Assembly: GCA_009869945.1 (NCBI GenBank)
Contig: WIXG01000024.1
Location: 62,001 to 126,000 of the forward strand
Source of the DNA: Mesaphorura yosii
Lineage: Eukaryota > Arthropoda > Collembola > Poduromorpha > Tullbergiidae
Reading direction: 5' to 3'
DNA: 64,000 nucleotides
A model generated the notes under the pieces. The model was not told the DNA's origin, made no database searches, and saw only the letters and a program-made list of their open reading frames with translations. Below, piece after piece: positions 13,131-24,849 of the stretch (positions are counted from its first letter, which is position 1; the number at the start of each line of letters is the position of its first letter). Both the position numbers and the translations under genes were made by a program.

Positions 13131-13680
13131 ATGGATTAATGAACACCGTGTCCGGATTAAGGATTAGGATTAATTGCATGTGTTAATCCCAATTAAAGCT
13201 GGATTAATCCATTCCAGATTCTTCGGGATTGGATTGAATTAGGATTAATTGCCCTAACTGAAGTGGCTGGGATTAAGAATTATTAAATTGGATTAATATT
13301 GGATTAAGGATTTAGACAAATTACAAATTCGCAAAAAATTAAGAAATGATATTTATTGACACAGCTTTCACCTTACTGCCTATCAATTTTGACTATAACT
13401 AGTGTGTCAATCAATTCATCTGGCAAGTCTTCGAGTAAAAGTTAGACCGCCGTAGTAGCCACAGCTGTGAGTGCACACAAAGCTCGGTCCTCTCGTCATT
13501 TCGATCCAATGCTGGATTAAAATTAGATTGGGGTTAACAAAAACAAAATTCTGATTGAATTAAGATTAGATTTCGGGAATGAAACTTTGGGATTAAGGAT
13601 TAAGAATTGACAGACTTTTTCCGGGCGTGGGATTAAGGGTTAGGGATTATTAGTCCTTAACCCTTAATCTGGATCAACAA
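13131..13680 (+). repeat. Degenerate GGATTA(A) repeat array
   Basis: GGATTA occurs about fourteen times on the plus strand and about twice on the minus strand in 550 bases, in clusters at 13131-13315 and 13510-13670. The strong strand bias and variants such as GGGATTAAG and AGGATTAATT suggest a short tandem repeat that has drifted. The motif is also the binding core of K50 homeodomains (Bicoid/Otx type). The right end forms an inverted repeat: 13631-13649 pairs with 13651-13669 at about 17 of 19 positions. Confidence 0.75.
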
Positions 13681-13899
13681 TTACTTAATCGGACTCTGGC
13701 GAATATTAAATGATGTATTTTGCGGATGTTGTTGCTAGAATGAAAGATTCTCCCCATCTATCAGTATTCAATGGAAAACGATTCAGGGATCGCACGATCG
13801 TCAGTCCTTACAATTTCAATATGTACACAGGGCAGGTGATGCTCGACGGTGAGTCTTATCGGTAACTAAATACGCAATTAGTAATTCGAGTTGAGACTT

Positions 13900-13905
13900 A
13901 CCTTG
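13900..13905 (-). promoter_or_regulatory. Strong splice donor, possible 5' non-coding exon of HOP
   Basis: On the minus strand the sequence reads ACAAG|GTAAGT, a consensus donor with the cut after 13902. It is the best minus-strand donor I noticed between the HOP acceptor at 12489 and 14 kb. A non-coding first exon ending here would place the GGATTA array inside the first intron of HOP. This is inference from splice signals only. Confidence 0.3.
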
Positions 13906-16377
13906 TTTCGAGAAATGTCGATGACGCGGTCGATTGTCGATTTGGTGTGCAACTAGAGCTTCGCGTATGAGTCAACCGTTCACGTCGAACTGTTGAGAGA
14001 ATCAAGAAGCGAAGCGTGAAGGAAAAATTTGCGGGTGTTGTCGGTGGGAATGAATAACTTGCCACAATAAGCATAAACTCCTGTAAACAAACCGCCAGAC
14101 TGACCTCGTGCGTGCCCAGCTGAGAGTCGCGTTTGATTGAGAATAGCCAGATACGTTACCTTGGCATAGATGCTGAATTGCTGAAGCGGAAACAGCAGCC
14201 AAATGAAGAATCGCAGCTCACAATCACAATCGTAAATGTAAAAAGGAAATATCGAAAGAATCAGATACTTTGCAATAAAAGACAAATCTCTGACATTGAA
14301 AATACAAAGCAATGAAGGTAAACGCAAGAACTGGTGTCCTCAGATCAAACAAGGGTGAGCCAACAGAGCAGCATGTGATTTCGTCGAATACTTCAAGTCG
14401 AATGAAGACGAATGACGCAATGTGCAAACTTTTAGTACGTTGTGCTGCTTCGTGTTGGATCATCGCGGCTACGATAATATTGGCATATACATTGAATTAA
14501 TGTGCAAATTCAACAGTCATTCCTTTTCCTTCAATCAGCTTAATGCACAGTTTAACAGAGTTGTACTGCTGCTTGTGTCATGCACAGAGCAACGCAACGG
14601 ACACATTGTAATGACGACCGGAGCTACAATATATTACACGCTGCATACCATGTTGGGTGGTTGTATTTGAGACAATGCTCCATCTAAAGTCAGTATCAGG
14701 AGAAGAGGTTAGATATTCATACACCACATTAGGTCACATTTTTTGCATTGTGGTTAATGAAATCTCCTGATTTGCTCAAACGGACTCGATCATAGTGTAG
14801 TGGACGAATGGGTAATGGGCAAAAGCTTATTCTGAGGGGGCTTGCATTTCTGCGCGATAATTATGTAATGTAAACAGAAGGCAGGGATTTCAGAGAATGG
14901 CTGGGCTTGTATTAAAATCGAATTGTCATGCCACACACTAATTCAAACTCACTAAATTTGAAACGTCAATATACAATAGTGACATTACTGCCCTTCCATT
15001 TTGCGTATGAATTAAGCATTGTGCCTCATTTCCTTCTGCATGGCTCTTTCGCGTTCACATTTTGATTTGCAATTTGAAATTTCTTCGAACGTAGACCACG
15101 ACGATGACGCATATCCATACAGTTATGAATTGCAATTTGAAATCGTGAGAAACAAATTCGAGATTAGGACTTGCTGCATGAACTGAAGATAGAAATGACC
15201 GCGGCGGTTGACCAATCAAATGTCCTTGTTTTAAAAATGCACGAGTTCTGTAAGCCTGCTATTTTAATAGCACAGGAAGCCGCGGAAGAACGCAAATCTA
15301 TTTTGTCCCCACAACCAAGCGCAAAATCACAGTGTGTGTAGTGTTTGTCTCAGCGTGCCCCTTTGCTCAAATTTTGCCACAGTGCCATTTCGTGCTGAAA
15401 TTGGATAGTGAAGCTTCTTGTTCATGATTGAATATGCAGTTCATTCCAATTTCTTAGCGTCACAAATATTAGCAATGTCAACATTCGTAGTTAATTTTAA
15501 ACTTATGCGTAGTTTTTTATGAAACTTAACAAGACTGTCAAGGATTTCTCAAGTTCTAAATTATATTTGCCGTTTCTCATTTTCCGCTTCTTGCTTGCGA
15601 ACAGAATTTAACTACATGTTTGAAATTTTAATATGCGTATGGCTGCACTTGTGAGATGTCACAATCTTACATACTGCTGCAGCCATTAATTAGAACCTAA
15701 AATGCGAGTGAGCAAATTGCCGTTTATAGTATGCGATCAAGAAGAATAGAATAGAATTGCTACGCTCACAATGAATTGTATAGTCCAGACGCACGCTTTC
15801 CTCGTGCACGCAGTCTACATCTTTCCCATTTTGCAAGTCGAAGTATTTTTGAAAGCATGAGATGACGAACTGATCTGAAATTGAACCGTGTACATCAGAC
15901 GCAATGTTTTATTGTTTCGTAAGTTATTTATTGCGTGACACTAAACTCTAAGCTGAGCTCGCACGTAGATAAAACATGATTTATAGTTCGAGTTCTCCTC
16001 GCCTTTCTTCCAGCAGTTTATGCTCGTCGTAAAATCTTAACTTTAAGCAACGTTGAGATAAGTGCAGGCTTGTTCGAGAAATCTCTTCGCGGGTGCTCAC
16101 GAAAGCATGCCCCGTGCTGATTACAGCGAGGACAAATGAGGAACGCGGAATGGGTTTGCCAACCTTTCTAGTTACTTCCTTGAATTAGCTCCATAATTCG
16201 CTCTTTTACGACCTGCGAAAGTTTATGTTCAATTCACAGATACAAGATATTGAGACACGGAAAAGTACAAGAAAATGCCAATTAACGCCAATCAAAAAAA
16301 GCTAAAAGATATGCATTAGCCCCAAATCCAAAATCGAGGACACAGAGTTTTCTCATCCGAGTAACATTTTCGTATCA

Positions 16378-16383
16378 TTTATT
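16378..16383 (-). terminator. Candidate polyadenylation signal of SAFB
   Basis: TTTATT on the plus strand (AATAAA on the minus) about 570 bases after the SAFB stop. Other hexamers may be used. Confidence 0.3.
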
Positions 16384-16951
16384 CAATAAATCATTTCTTG
16401 ACTATTTATAAATTTCAACATACATACGGTATTTGTGAACTTGTCACGTGACAATGCAATAAATGCAGAAGGATGAAATATTATTACGGATATAATTATC
16501 TTACATTACGGAAGTATTTCAACAGAAACATAAGTTTGACATACTCTATAGTAGGGTGTAAAATAAAGGAATTGACAATAACAAGCATGCGCCCCACTTT
16601 GACAACTCTATTCATTCAACAAATAACAAGTTAAATATTTTCTGTAAACTTATAATTAAACAGGGTTACAGTTAGAGAAACTGTAGATTATACGCCGATT
16701 TCAACTTATCTCGTCCAAACTTGCCTATGGATTTTACGAGTTGGCGCGTGGAGAACAGTTTAGGAACTCTATAATGTAGATGAGCCTCGCAAAAAATTTA
16801 GCAAGGTTTGAGTGAATGGGAAATCGCTGAAGTGTCTACATTCAATATTAGTTACACCTAGTTCAACAACCTTGAATAAAAAGAGAGATACTCCGATAAT
16901 TCACGCGTTCCATGTGGATTGCCGAATCTTCCAAAGTGGAAATACTTCTCC

Positions 16952-19900
16952 TTAATAACGCCTCAACTGACCCTGAGGTACTTTGTAAGGGTTGAAACCA
17001 CTGTTGGGTACAGGTATGATGCCACCCATCTCCAACTAAAGTCAAACAAAATCCGTTAGAATTATGTTTCTCAAGACGGGTACACATCATGTGTTCATTT
17101 CATGATTTACTTACGCGACCAGCATGAGGATTAATCACGTGTTGATTCAAGAGGCTAGGACTTGCTCTATTCATATATCCGGCCGCAGGTGCATTGTTGG
17201 CACCCCATCTGTCAAGAGTTGGCTCCACTCTAACTTGACTGCGTTATAAAAAAATTAAATCGAAATGAACCACTTTAAAAATATATACTGAAGAACTTAC
17301 CGTTCATTAGAAACCAATGGAGCCTTTCGGCTGCTATTAGATGCCCAGACAGCCCGCTCAGCACCTGGATGTCCGATTGACGCCGCATCTGCGTAAGAAC
17401 TTCTGCCCCAAGGGTCGGCTGCAATCAAGATTGGCGACAAAGTAAGCAAAAATAGCTCGCGGCGAATCCTTTTATCAGTCCCATGTGCCATTAATGCAAA
17501 TTCTGTCCGTCATGTCATGTATCATACTCGGTTCATACCTACGGGTTCAGGAGCTCCATATGATCGAGATGAACTATTGCCATGTGCAGAATAGTCCCTT
17601 GATACCCTCTCGACCGTCTTTCCAATGATAGGAGGCTGACGGAAGAGTAAAATAAATCCAGATTTTACATTCATCCTTGCAGATATTCAGTATTTGACTG
17701 TGGAAAACAGCATACCTTTGGCGCCCGCGGAAGGGTGTACTCCTGTGGCTTATCCCGTGATCTTGGCTCGACACGTTTATCCCGTGATGAGGATCTTCGA
17801 CCATGCTCTCTCTCACGAGGTCTAGCACGTGATCTGTCGCCCATATCAACCTCGATTCTTAACCCTTCGTGGCGACCGGATTCCACCTTCCGTGAAGACT
17901 CCTGACGAGGACTCCTTCTTCTACACCACATCAGGAATTATGATTATTACAACCAAATGCCACTTTACATTAGATACAACCAGCGTACTAAAACACAACT
18001 CACGAAAACTCCGGCTGAGAATGACTTGAAGGGGCAATTCTGTGCCCTTCCACATGCGACCTCTTAGCCTCAGGATAATCGTCATATCTCACACGATCTT
18101 TTTCTACTACTAAGCTTCTCTTCTGAGCCAACTTCATCTGTGCGCGTCGCAATTCTTCCTTTTCTTTCTCAATACGTTCACGTTCCTGTTGTTGACGAAG
18201 TTTCTCCAGACGAATCAACTCTTGTTTTTCTCGCTCCACCTTTTCCCGTTCACGGCGAAGCTTCTCACGCTCCCTGAAATGTCAAGAAGTGCATAGTCTG
18301 GTGGTTAACAAATTTTCATCATGAAAGTTGAAACTCTTACTCTTCCAGCTTCCTCATTTCGAGTTCATTTCTTCTCTCAATAGCTCGTTGTCTTTCTTCC
18401 TCCTCCCGTAGTTTGCGGTGCCTATATTCTCGCTGCTTTCTCTCAAGCTCTCGCCTAGCCGCCTCGTCTCGTCTTTCCTGAAATGTGTTATCAATCAAAG
18501 TTTAGTCTTTTTGTTTGTTAATTGTATCCTTTACTGAACAGGCGCCAAAGCCACACCATTCTTCCTGCAGATTCTTTTCCTATTTACGAAACTAAATTTT
18601 TAAAGAATTTTTACAAAGTAGACACAGAGTAGGCATAAAGAAAACATTACTCGAATCTTCTCAAAAGTAAGTCGGTGCTCAGATCTATCGGGTCTGTCGT
18701 AAGGTGGTCCACGAGAAGATCGACTGACAGTGTGACCAGAGTAGTAGGTACGACCGCCTTCGTACGGGCGAAAATTTGGAGACCGCAGACGCACTTCAAC
18801 AGCTCGGTGGTGGTGCACCGGTCGATGCGAGCGTTCGTCCTTGCTTGATCTTCTGTCACTTCTGTGTTTGCTATCGTCCCGGTGCTTTGTTTCGTGTTTC
18901 GAGGAGGTTGAACTTGTCTTTCCGCTTCTTTTATCAACAGAAACAACTTTCGGTTCCAACTTCTCGACGTGAACTTTCTTTGGTTCCTCCTTTCTTTCTT
19001 TGGTGACCTCAGCAGTATCTGACTTATTTCCACTACTTGAACCAGCTTCAGCATTTGAAGTTCCACTCTCTCCTGCAGGATTTTCTCCAGATGCAGCAGT
19101 TGAAGCAGCGCTAGCCTTTTCCGATGCAGCCTGTGGGTAATAGGAAGAAATAAAGACCAAGTCCAGCAACGATGGGTGAGCTTAGACACGCAGATGCCAT
19201 GGATCTTATCGTTCCAAAGACCTGCCGCCGTCAAAGTGAAGCGACCATGTGAGCCAAAGACTGATTCAGTTGTGTACCTCTGTCGAAACTGTCGACGAGG
19301 CAGAGCCAGAGTGGGTTCTTTGTGCATTGAGTTCCTTGACAAAATCCATCGCATTCCCTCGCACGCGTGAGACAGTAACAGTGTTGCCATACAATTTTGA
19401 GTTATTCAATTTCTCAATGCAAGCAGCCGCGTCGTCAGTAGTTGAAATCGTGACGTGGGCAAACCGAGTAGACCCTTCTGCTCTCGAGTTGGATATGATT
19501 TTCACACCAGATATCTGTACATCCATCAAAACGGTTAAGCTTCAATGCGAAGTCTTTGCTGAGTCCAAGTTTCGCCGCGATCTGTACCTTTCCAAAGCTA
19601 CGAAATGCCTCTCTAATGTCACTTGCTCTTGTCGTCGAAGCGAATCCAGACACAACAAGGGTTTGTACGTTGGATTTCGAGGAAGCTCCAGTTTTCGGCT
19701 CCGCTTTTTTCTCTTCAAGTTGCATTCAAACAAAATTCGTGTGTGAATAAAATTATGGGTGGTAAACGCGCTTATTGTTAGTATTTTCGTTGTAGAGTGT
19801 GATATAGCTACCTTCTGAAAGTTTTGGGCTTCCCTTTTCTCCTGACGAGTTTGGATCAGTTTTACTACACAAAAATATCCCAAAATGGCCATATTAGTGC

Positions 19901-22296
19901 TTGAAATAGGGAAAATGTTTAGTAGGTCTGTTTCTTCTTAAGTTAGCTACGGAATTAGGAGTACGCAATTTAGACTGACTTTCCTACGGATTTACAGACA
20001 GCAGTGCGAACAGATGTACTCTGCAACTCAAGCGCGCGTTGTGCTTGCTTGATCAATGGGGCGTGATATTTCAGGAAAAATACTAAAATTCGCGGATAAA
20101 GTCGCGACAAATTCACTAAGTCCGATGACTCCATAAAAAGGTCCTTTGATTGTGAACACTCAGCAGTGATTAAAGAAGGAAGATTGACTGCAGCCAGGTG
20201 AAGATTGCTTTGTGGTTTATATTGTTGCTTATTTCCGGCGAAACACTTCCCACGGTCACTCGCTAGGCAAACTCGCCTCGCTCTCATCCGTTCAATGCCG
20301 CTACATGCTTGCTGTCGTTGAATATAAGCTGTTCGATCTTTGTGAGGCCGAGGTTCACCGTTATGCAGAAATATGGCATCTAATATGTGAAATTCCACCC
20401 AGTAATGCGTCTTTTCTTGGTCAATATCAGACCTCGTCGGTCAACACGCCATCCTATGGTGGAATTAAATAGATCAACTAATGTCGCGTCCACAAACCTT
20501 TCATCTTTCGTTGATTTTGATCTCTCCTGGATTTTCTCATCTGGCGCCGATTTCCCGGTTGCAGTTCTTTCACCATCATATGCTTTCCCTTCTTGCGTCG
20601 CCTCTGGTTCTTGATCAATATTTGAAGTTGCTCCAGCATCAACAATGAGTACATCATCATCTGCACTTCCAACCACCACATCTAAGGTTTCAAAAGTCGT
20701 TTAATTTTCGCTGTTGCGTTCCAGAACCCCATCGTGAACGACACGAGTCGAGACGCGTGAGAAAGTCTTGAATGTTTTCGCTGATCTTAAGTGAGTATGG
20801 ATTTTTCGACAGAAGGTACACTTGTCCAACGCTTTACAAAATACGTGAAACCGAACTTTCTAGGCTAGGTACATTACAGCCAAGCTAACTTATAGGTCCA
20901 ATTTTTAGATTATTTTCTCCACTGAACTCAATTCTCAACTACCTTAAAAGCTGAACTCAAATCACGAATTCTAACCTTGTTGTGATCGCCCTGAAAATCC
21001 GGACTCCTGGAATGCAAATAGAAATGCATACAAGTTACAACATGATTAACCGTATCAATAGTATCAAAGATCACTGTCAAGTACTAAGAGTCGGTCGTCT
21101 GTTAAGTTAGAAAGTTCGAAAGAAACAAGAATGCACGGCTCAGATAATATAACCATAGTAAATTCTGGTTTGACTTTAAGGTTGAGTTGGAGAACAAGAA
21201 AATCCCATGAAATATTTCTAACTTTTTATACTTTAAAAGCAATAACTTAGTACAAACCAAAGACTTGTTTACGTTGACGCTTTCATTTCTTGTAGAACTC
21301 TCGTTTGTTGTTTGAGAATCCTGAAACAACAAATAGTTATACTGTGAGCGTGAGTCCTCATTTGTTAAAGAAGTTGCATCATCTGAAGAATTAATTAACG
21401 TACCTCAAAAATATGTGATGACACCTTGATCTTCGGCAAGTCCTCCGAACTATCAGGCTGTTCGCATGAAGTGTTGTTGTCCTCTCTGGAAGTATCCACA
21501 GTGCTTTCACCTTCCAGCAAGTCTTCACAGTCTTCAGTATCAATTTGTCCAGTGCTTGAGTTGGTAATTTGTTGATTTTCAGCTTCATTTTGTTGACCTG
21601 CTAGATGCAAGGGTTAAAAAGCCAGCCCCATATTTCGATTAAAGATTTACTTACTTAGATCGTTCTCGTCTTCAGGTTCTGTTTCTTTCAAGCTAAGATC
21701 TTGTGCTTCTTCGATAATTAGAGCGGATTCGTCCGTTTTCTCATCATCCCTCGTGTTGCTAGAAAGATTCACGACGTTTGGTTCGCCTTGCTGAACCGCC
21801 TGGTCCAACACAAAAATTGGCATAAGTATCCTAGGCGTTAGGTTAAGTACGAATACTAGTAACTTTACTATACTAGTTAAAGGAACGTTTTTCCATGAAT
21901 TCAACAAAAAGAAACTAGCAACTGCAAATTCCCGATTAAATGTGCTAAAATTAATCAGCAATAAGCTTCATAGGTATACAATTAATTCAAGTACGTATTC
22001 ATTATTCATCAGTGAAAAAAATTCTAGTGTATGTGCTTTAGAATGAAATATCCACTGGTAAATGCGCTCCTTCAAGTTAGTTCAAATGCGAAGCTTCTTC
22101 AAGACTTCAGACATTACAGTATAATCACAGCATAAATATGTCGTCATTGGATATAGAAATAGCTTACCAATACAAGTCGATCAATTAATTCGGCTTTATT
22201 GCCATTTTTGCTCAGTCCCCGTTTCTCCAATTCCGCCTTCAGGTCGATCACGCGTAACTCGAAGATCTTGTTAACATTCAGCTCCGCTTCAGACAT
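16952..22296 (-). CDS. SAFB: Scaffold attachment factor B-like protein (SAP + RRM), 17 exons
   Basis: Nuclear protein that binds AT-rich attachment DNA and RNA and links chromatin, transcription and splicing. Exons, 5' to 3': 22296-22168, 21799-21655, 21597-21404, 21320-21258, 21006-20976, 20681-20498, 19864-19812, 19712-19588, 19514-19278, 19130-18651, 18477-18341, 18273-18004, 17920-17716, 17635-17539, 17418-17301, 17238-17115, 17035-16952. Together they give 2,676 bases in one frame, 891 residues plus TAA, close to human SAFB (about 915). Exon 1 encodes a SAP domain (LRVIDLKAELEKRGLSKNG.K.ELIDRL). An acidic middle follows. The RRM (about residues 281-356) has RNP2 TLVVSG, then STTRASDIREAF, and RNP1 TRFAHVTI. 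Next come a Ser/Lys-rich region, a long Glu/Arg-rich helix (about 548-683), RS/RD-rich sequence and a Gly/Asn-rich tail. The 53- and 31-base exons were placed by frame and splice sites and are the least certain. It is head to head with the LysM gene. Confidence 0.92.
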
Positions 22297-23736
22297 TGCC
22301 GACTTGTTTGATGAAGTTCTGTGACTATTGCTAATTGATAATTCGAAGTAACTCGATGTGTTTTAAGAATCTGTTGATACTGTCCTGTAAAAGTCGATGG
22401 GGCAGAATAAATTCAGTTTAACTTGTAAACAATGAAATTCTTAAACGTGCGTTGATATTTTTGCAAATGTGCTGTAACGACTGGATTGGTTCCCGTATCG
22501 CGTTCCCACTGATAATTAAATTGTAGTAACTTAACCACTTCGGAAGTCAGTTGGGAGAAATAACTCTGAAAACTCTGTCGGGAAATTTTGTATTTGTTGA
22601 GCATGCAATTGCAACAATACGTGCTTTAGGCTCAGGAGGCTATCATCTGAATACGTGCGACTGAGAATCGCTTTCTGTATGCAAAGTGTACGGTTCAAAA
22701 ACTTTTCAGCTGGCCATATGTAGCGTCATCTAAAAGGAGAACTCCGTTCTTCGCATCGCCCCTTGGGAGGAGAATATTTATGGACGGCCACTGGTCGAAT
22801 GAATGCGATGAAGTACCTTCTACCCAAACATGTGAAATCGTGAAACATGCGCTCACGGGTCAATAATGCATTGTAGAAACCAGCCTGTCTGTATGCTGTC
22901 TGCAAGTAAATCAATGCAACCAGAACAGAGGCCTCGCCGTATTTTACGTACTTTACTTCTACTAACTTCTCCATACGCAAATATTAAATTACACTAATTC
23001 TACTGCGAGTACTCAAGAGTAGCATGAATCTGAAAATTCTGTTAACTAGCCAAACTGTAACACACTTATTTCCATAACTGTCTGCATACATTTTGTGTGA
23101 GATGAGTTCTGCTCTGAGCTGACTCGAGTCAGTTTTTAAATTGAGCTATCACGAGATAGTTACGGGTTCCTTCTTGCTCAGGTTCACGTTGTTAGGTTGG
23201 TTAGTTTTATCTGTGCCAAGTCAAATTTGTGTTTTACGTCAACAAACAAATCGATTGTCTGGGAGTTGAAGCAGTTTGAAAGACACGACAGCCGAACTAA
23301 CTGCAACCAGTATAAGCCGAGTTAATTGATGCTAATATCCGTCTGAGGAGCTTGCTTGAACTTGGAGACGAGACATCCACAAGATGCGACAGTCGAAGTG
23401 ATAACGAGCAAAGACAAGGGATACATACCACCGATAAGGATGACTCGTGACTTCAGACACTAGGCGCTGTGTACGCCATTGTATCAGTGCCTCCAAGTTT
23501 TAACTCTAACCTATTCATATATCTGCATTGAAGCGTGTCTCAATCAAGTCTTCAAAATTCCACGAAAAATCTCAAAATCCTCAGCTGGTGGTGGCAAGAA
23601 GAGGCAAGGCAGTAGTCATCGGTATCACATTCCATTCTCACCATCACTCCCCTCGCTGGCTTCGAAGTTGGTGTCGGTTGCGTCAAATTCCAGCCTGAAT
23701 ACTGGGAATCAGTACAAACAGCTCGTTCATGGTGAT
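22297..23736. promoter_or_regulatory. Shared upstream region between SAFB and the LysM gene
   Basis: About 1.4 kb separates the divergent start codons. It should hold both 5' UTRs and promoters. Two minus-strand open frames (22413-22604 and 22726-22980) have protein-like composition but no recognised domain and no convincing splice link, so I leave them unassigned. The frame of the LysM gene is open back to about 23479 but has no ATG before 23737. Confidence 0.45.
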
Positions 23737-24831
23737 ATGTCAGAGCAGGAGAGATACATCAGCAACCACGAGGCGAATAATGGAGGTGACGAACGGATTG
23801 CTTTTGGATCAATGGCCAAGGGACAGAAGAAGTACGGAAGTATCATTACACCGCACAGATTAACCAGATCAATGACTGAGGAGCAACCCGCATTTATGTA
23901 CGACTTACAAAAGGACGACACTATGCAAGGAATTGCCGTGAAATTTGGTGTGACGGTAAGATATTATATGTCAAGTAATAATGGCCATGTGAATACAAAT
24001 GATTGCCTTTTGTAGACGGAACAAATTCGCCGCGCCAATCAATTATGGACGAACGACAGTCTTTTCCTTCGATCTAAACTCCTGATTCCATATTCCGGGC
24101 AAAAAGTATGCAATGGACACGAGAGACAACACTGTGCTAGTCAGTCCATCGGGTCGAACAGCTCCTTCAGTGAGGCTCACATTGACTTACATGGCCACAA
24201 CCATGGAGGAAACTTGAATGCTAGCAGCTTCAGTTCACCTCAAGAAGAGATGAGCTGTACGAGCACAATGAGCAATAGCAACAGTAAACATTGGACGCAT
24301 CCACTGAGTGATTCCTTCGAATCTGAAGACTGCACAGTTAGCCCATCAAGCGTTCGTCTGGAAACTGAATCCTCAACGACAAGCTGCTCACCTTATCCTA
24401 TGAATGGAAGGGCATACAGCAATCAAGGAGGTCATTACAGCAGTGCTAGCAACAGTAATATAATATGGACTCCAAGCATGAATGATTGCAACAATAGTCA
24501 GCCACATAGCAGTAACCTTAACGAGTTCTCTTCCCCTCAATCACATTCTACGCCCACGTCGCCAACGGCACACAACTATTTCGTCCGGGATCACTCAGAA
24601 AAGTCTGCAGAAGATTTTCTCGCAAGAATCGACAGTGCCATCGAATCAAAGAAGCGACAAGTTAAAATTAGTGCCGAGAACTTTAACAGTAGGCCATGGG
24701 TAACATTTGAATCTGACAGTGAGTCTGACCAAAGACAATCTTCGAGAACGTTGTTACGAACTGAAGGCAAGCATCTGCGGTATTCGCTGCGAAAGCTCGA
24801 GAAGACTCACGACGAAATATTTGAACTGTAG
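23737..24831 (+). CDS. LysM domain protein, LYSMD1/2 type, 2 exons
   Basis: Intracellular protein with one LysM domain; the function of this animal family is poorly known. Exons 23737-23955 and 24016-24831 (GTAAG...TGTAG intron, 60 bases) give 344 residues and a TAG. The LysM domain spans about residues 54-100 and crosses the splice: DDTMQGIAVKFGVT, then TEQIRRANQLWTNDSLFLR and KLLIPYS. This fits the animal pattern GDTLQG.A.KYGVT..QI.RAN.L.TND..FL...L.IP, with Asp in place of the usual Gly. Near the C terminus, SAEDFLARIDSAI (about residue 270) matches the conserved motif of LYSMD1/2. The middle is Ser/Asn-rich and low in complexity, which makes the protein longer than vertebrate LYSMD2 (about 215). 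No membrane helix is seen, which argues against LYSMD3/4. The start is the only ATG in this open frame; an upstream exon is possible. Confidence 0.85.
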
Positions 24832-24843
24832 CAACAGTTGCAA

Positions 24844-24849
24844 AATAAA
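24844..24849 (+). terminator. Candidate polyadenylation signal of the LysM gene
   Basis: AATAAA 12 bases after the stop. Further hexamers near 25240 and 25334 could give a longer, more typical 3' UTR. Confidence 0.3.

Larger units (their letters stand above)
13681..16951. other. Intergenic region and SAFB 3' UTR, no gene recognised
   Basis: Open frames here (for example 13980-14327 minus and 14133-14670 plus) overlap each other on both strands and contain no domain I know. The right-hand part, below 16952, should include the 3' UTR of the minus-strand SAFB gene. A minus-strand AATAAA lies at 16378-16383. Confidence 0.5.

Noticed and set aside
13081-13680. Interstitial telomere repeats (TTAGG/TTAGGG-like words in the GGATTA array)
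   Set aside because: Only one or two telomere-like words occur. The recurring unit is GGATTA(A), not TTAGG.
22413-22604. 63-codon minus-strand frame as a real gene
   Set aside because: Composition is protein-like, but there is no known domain and it lies where the SAFB 5' UTR is expected. Kept only as a note.
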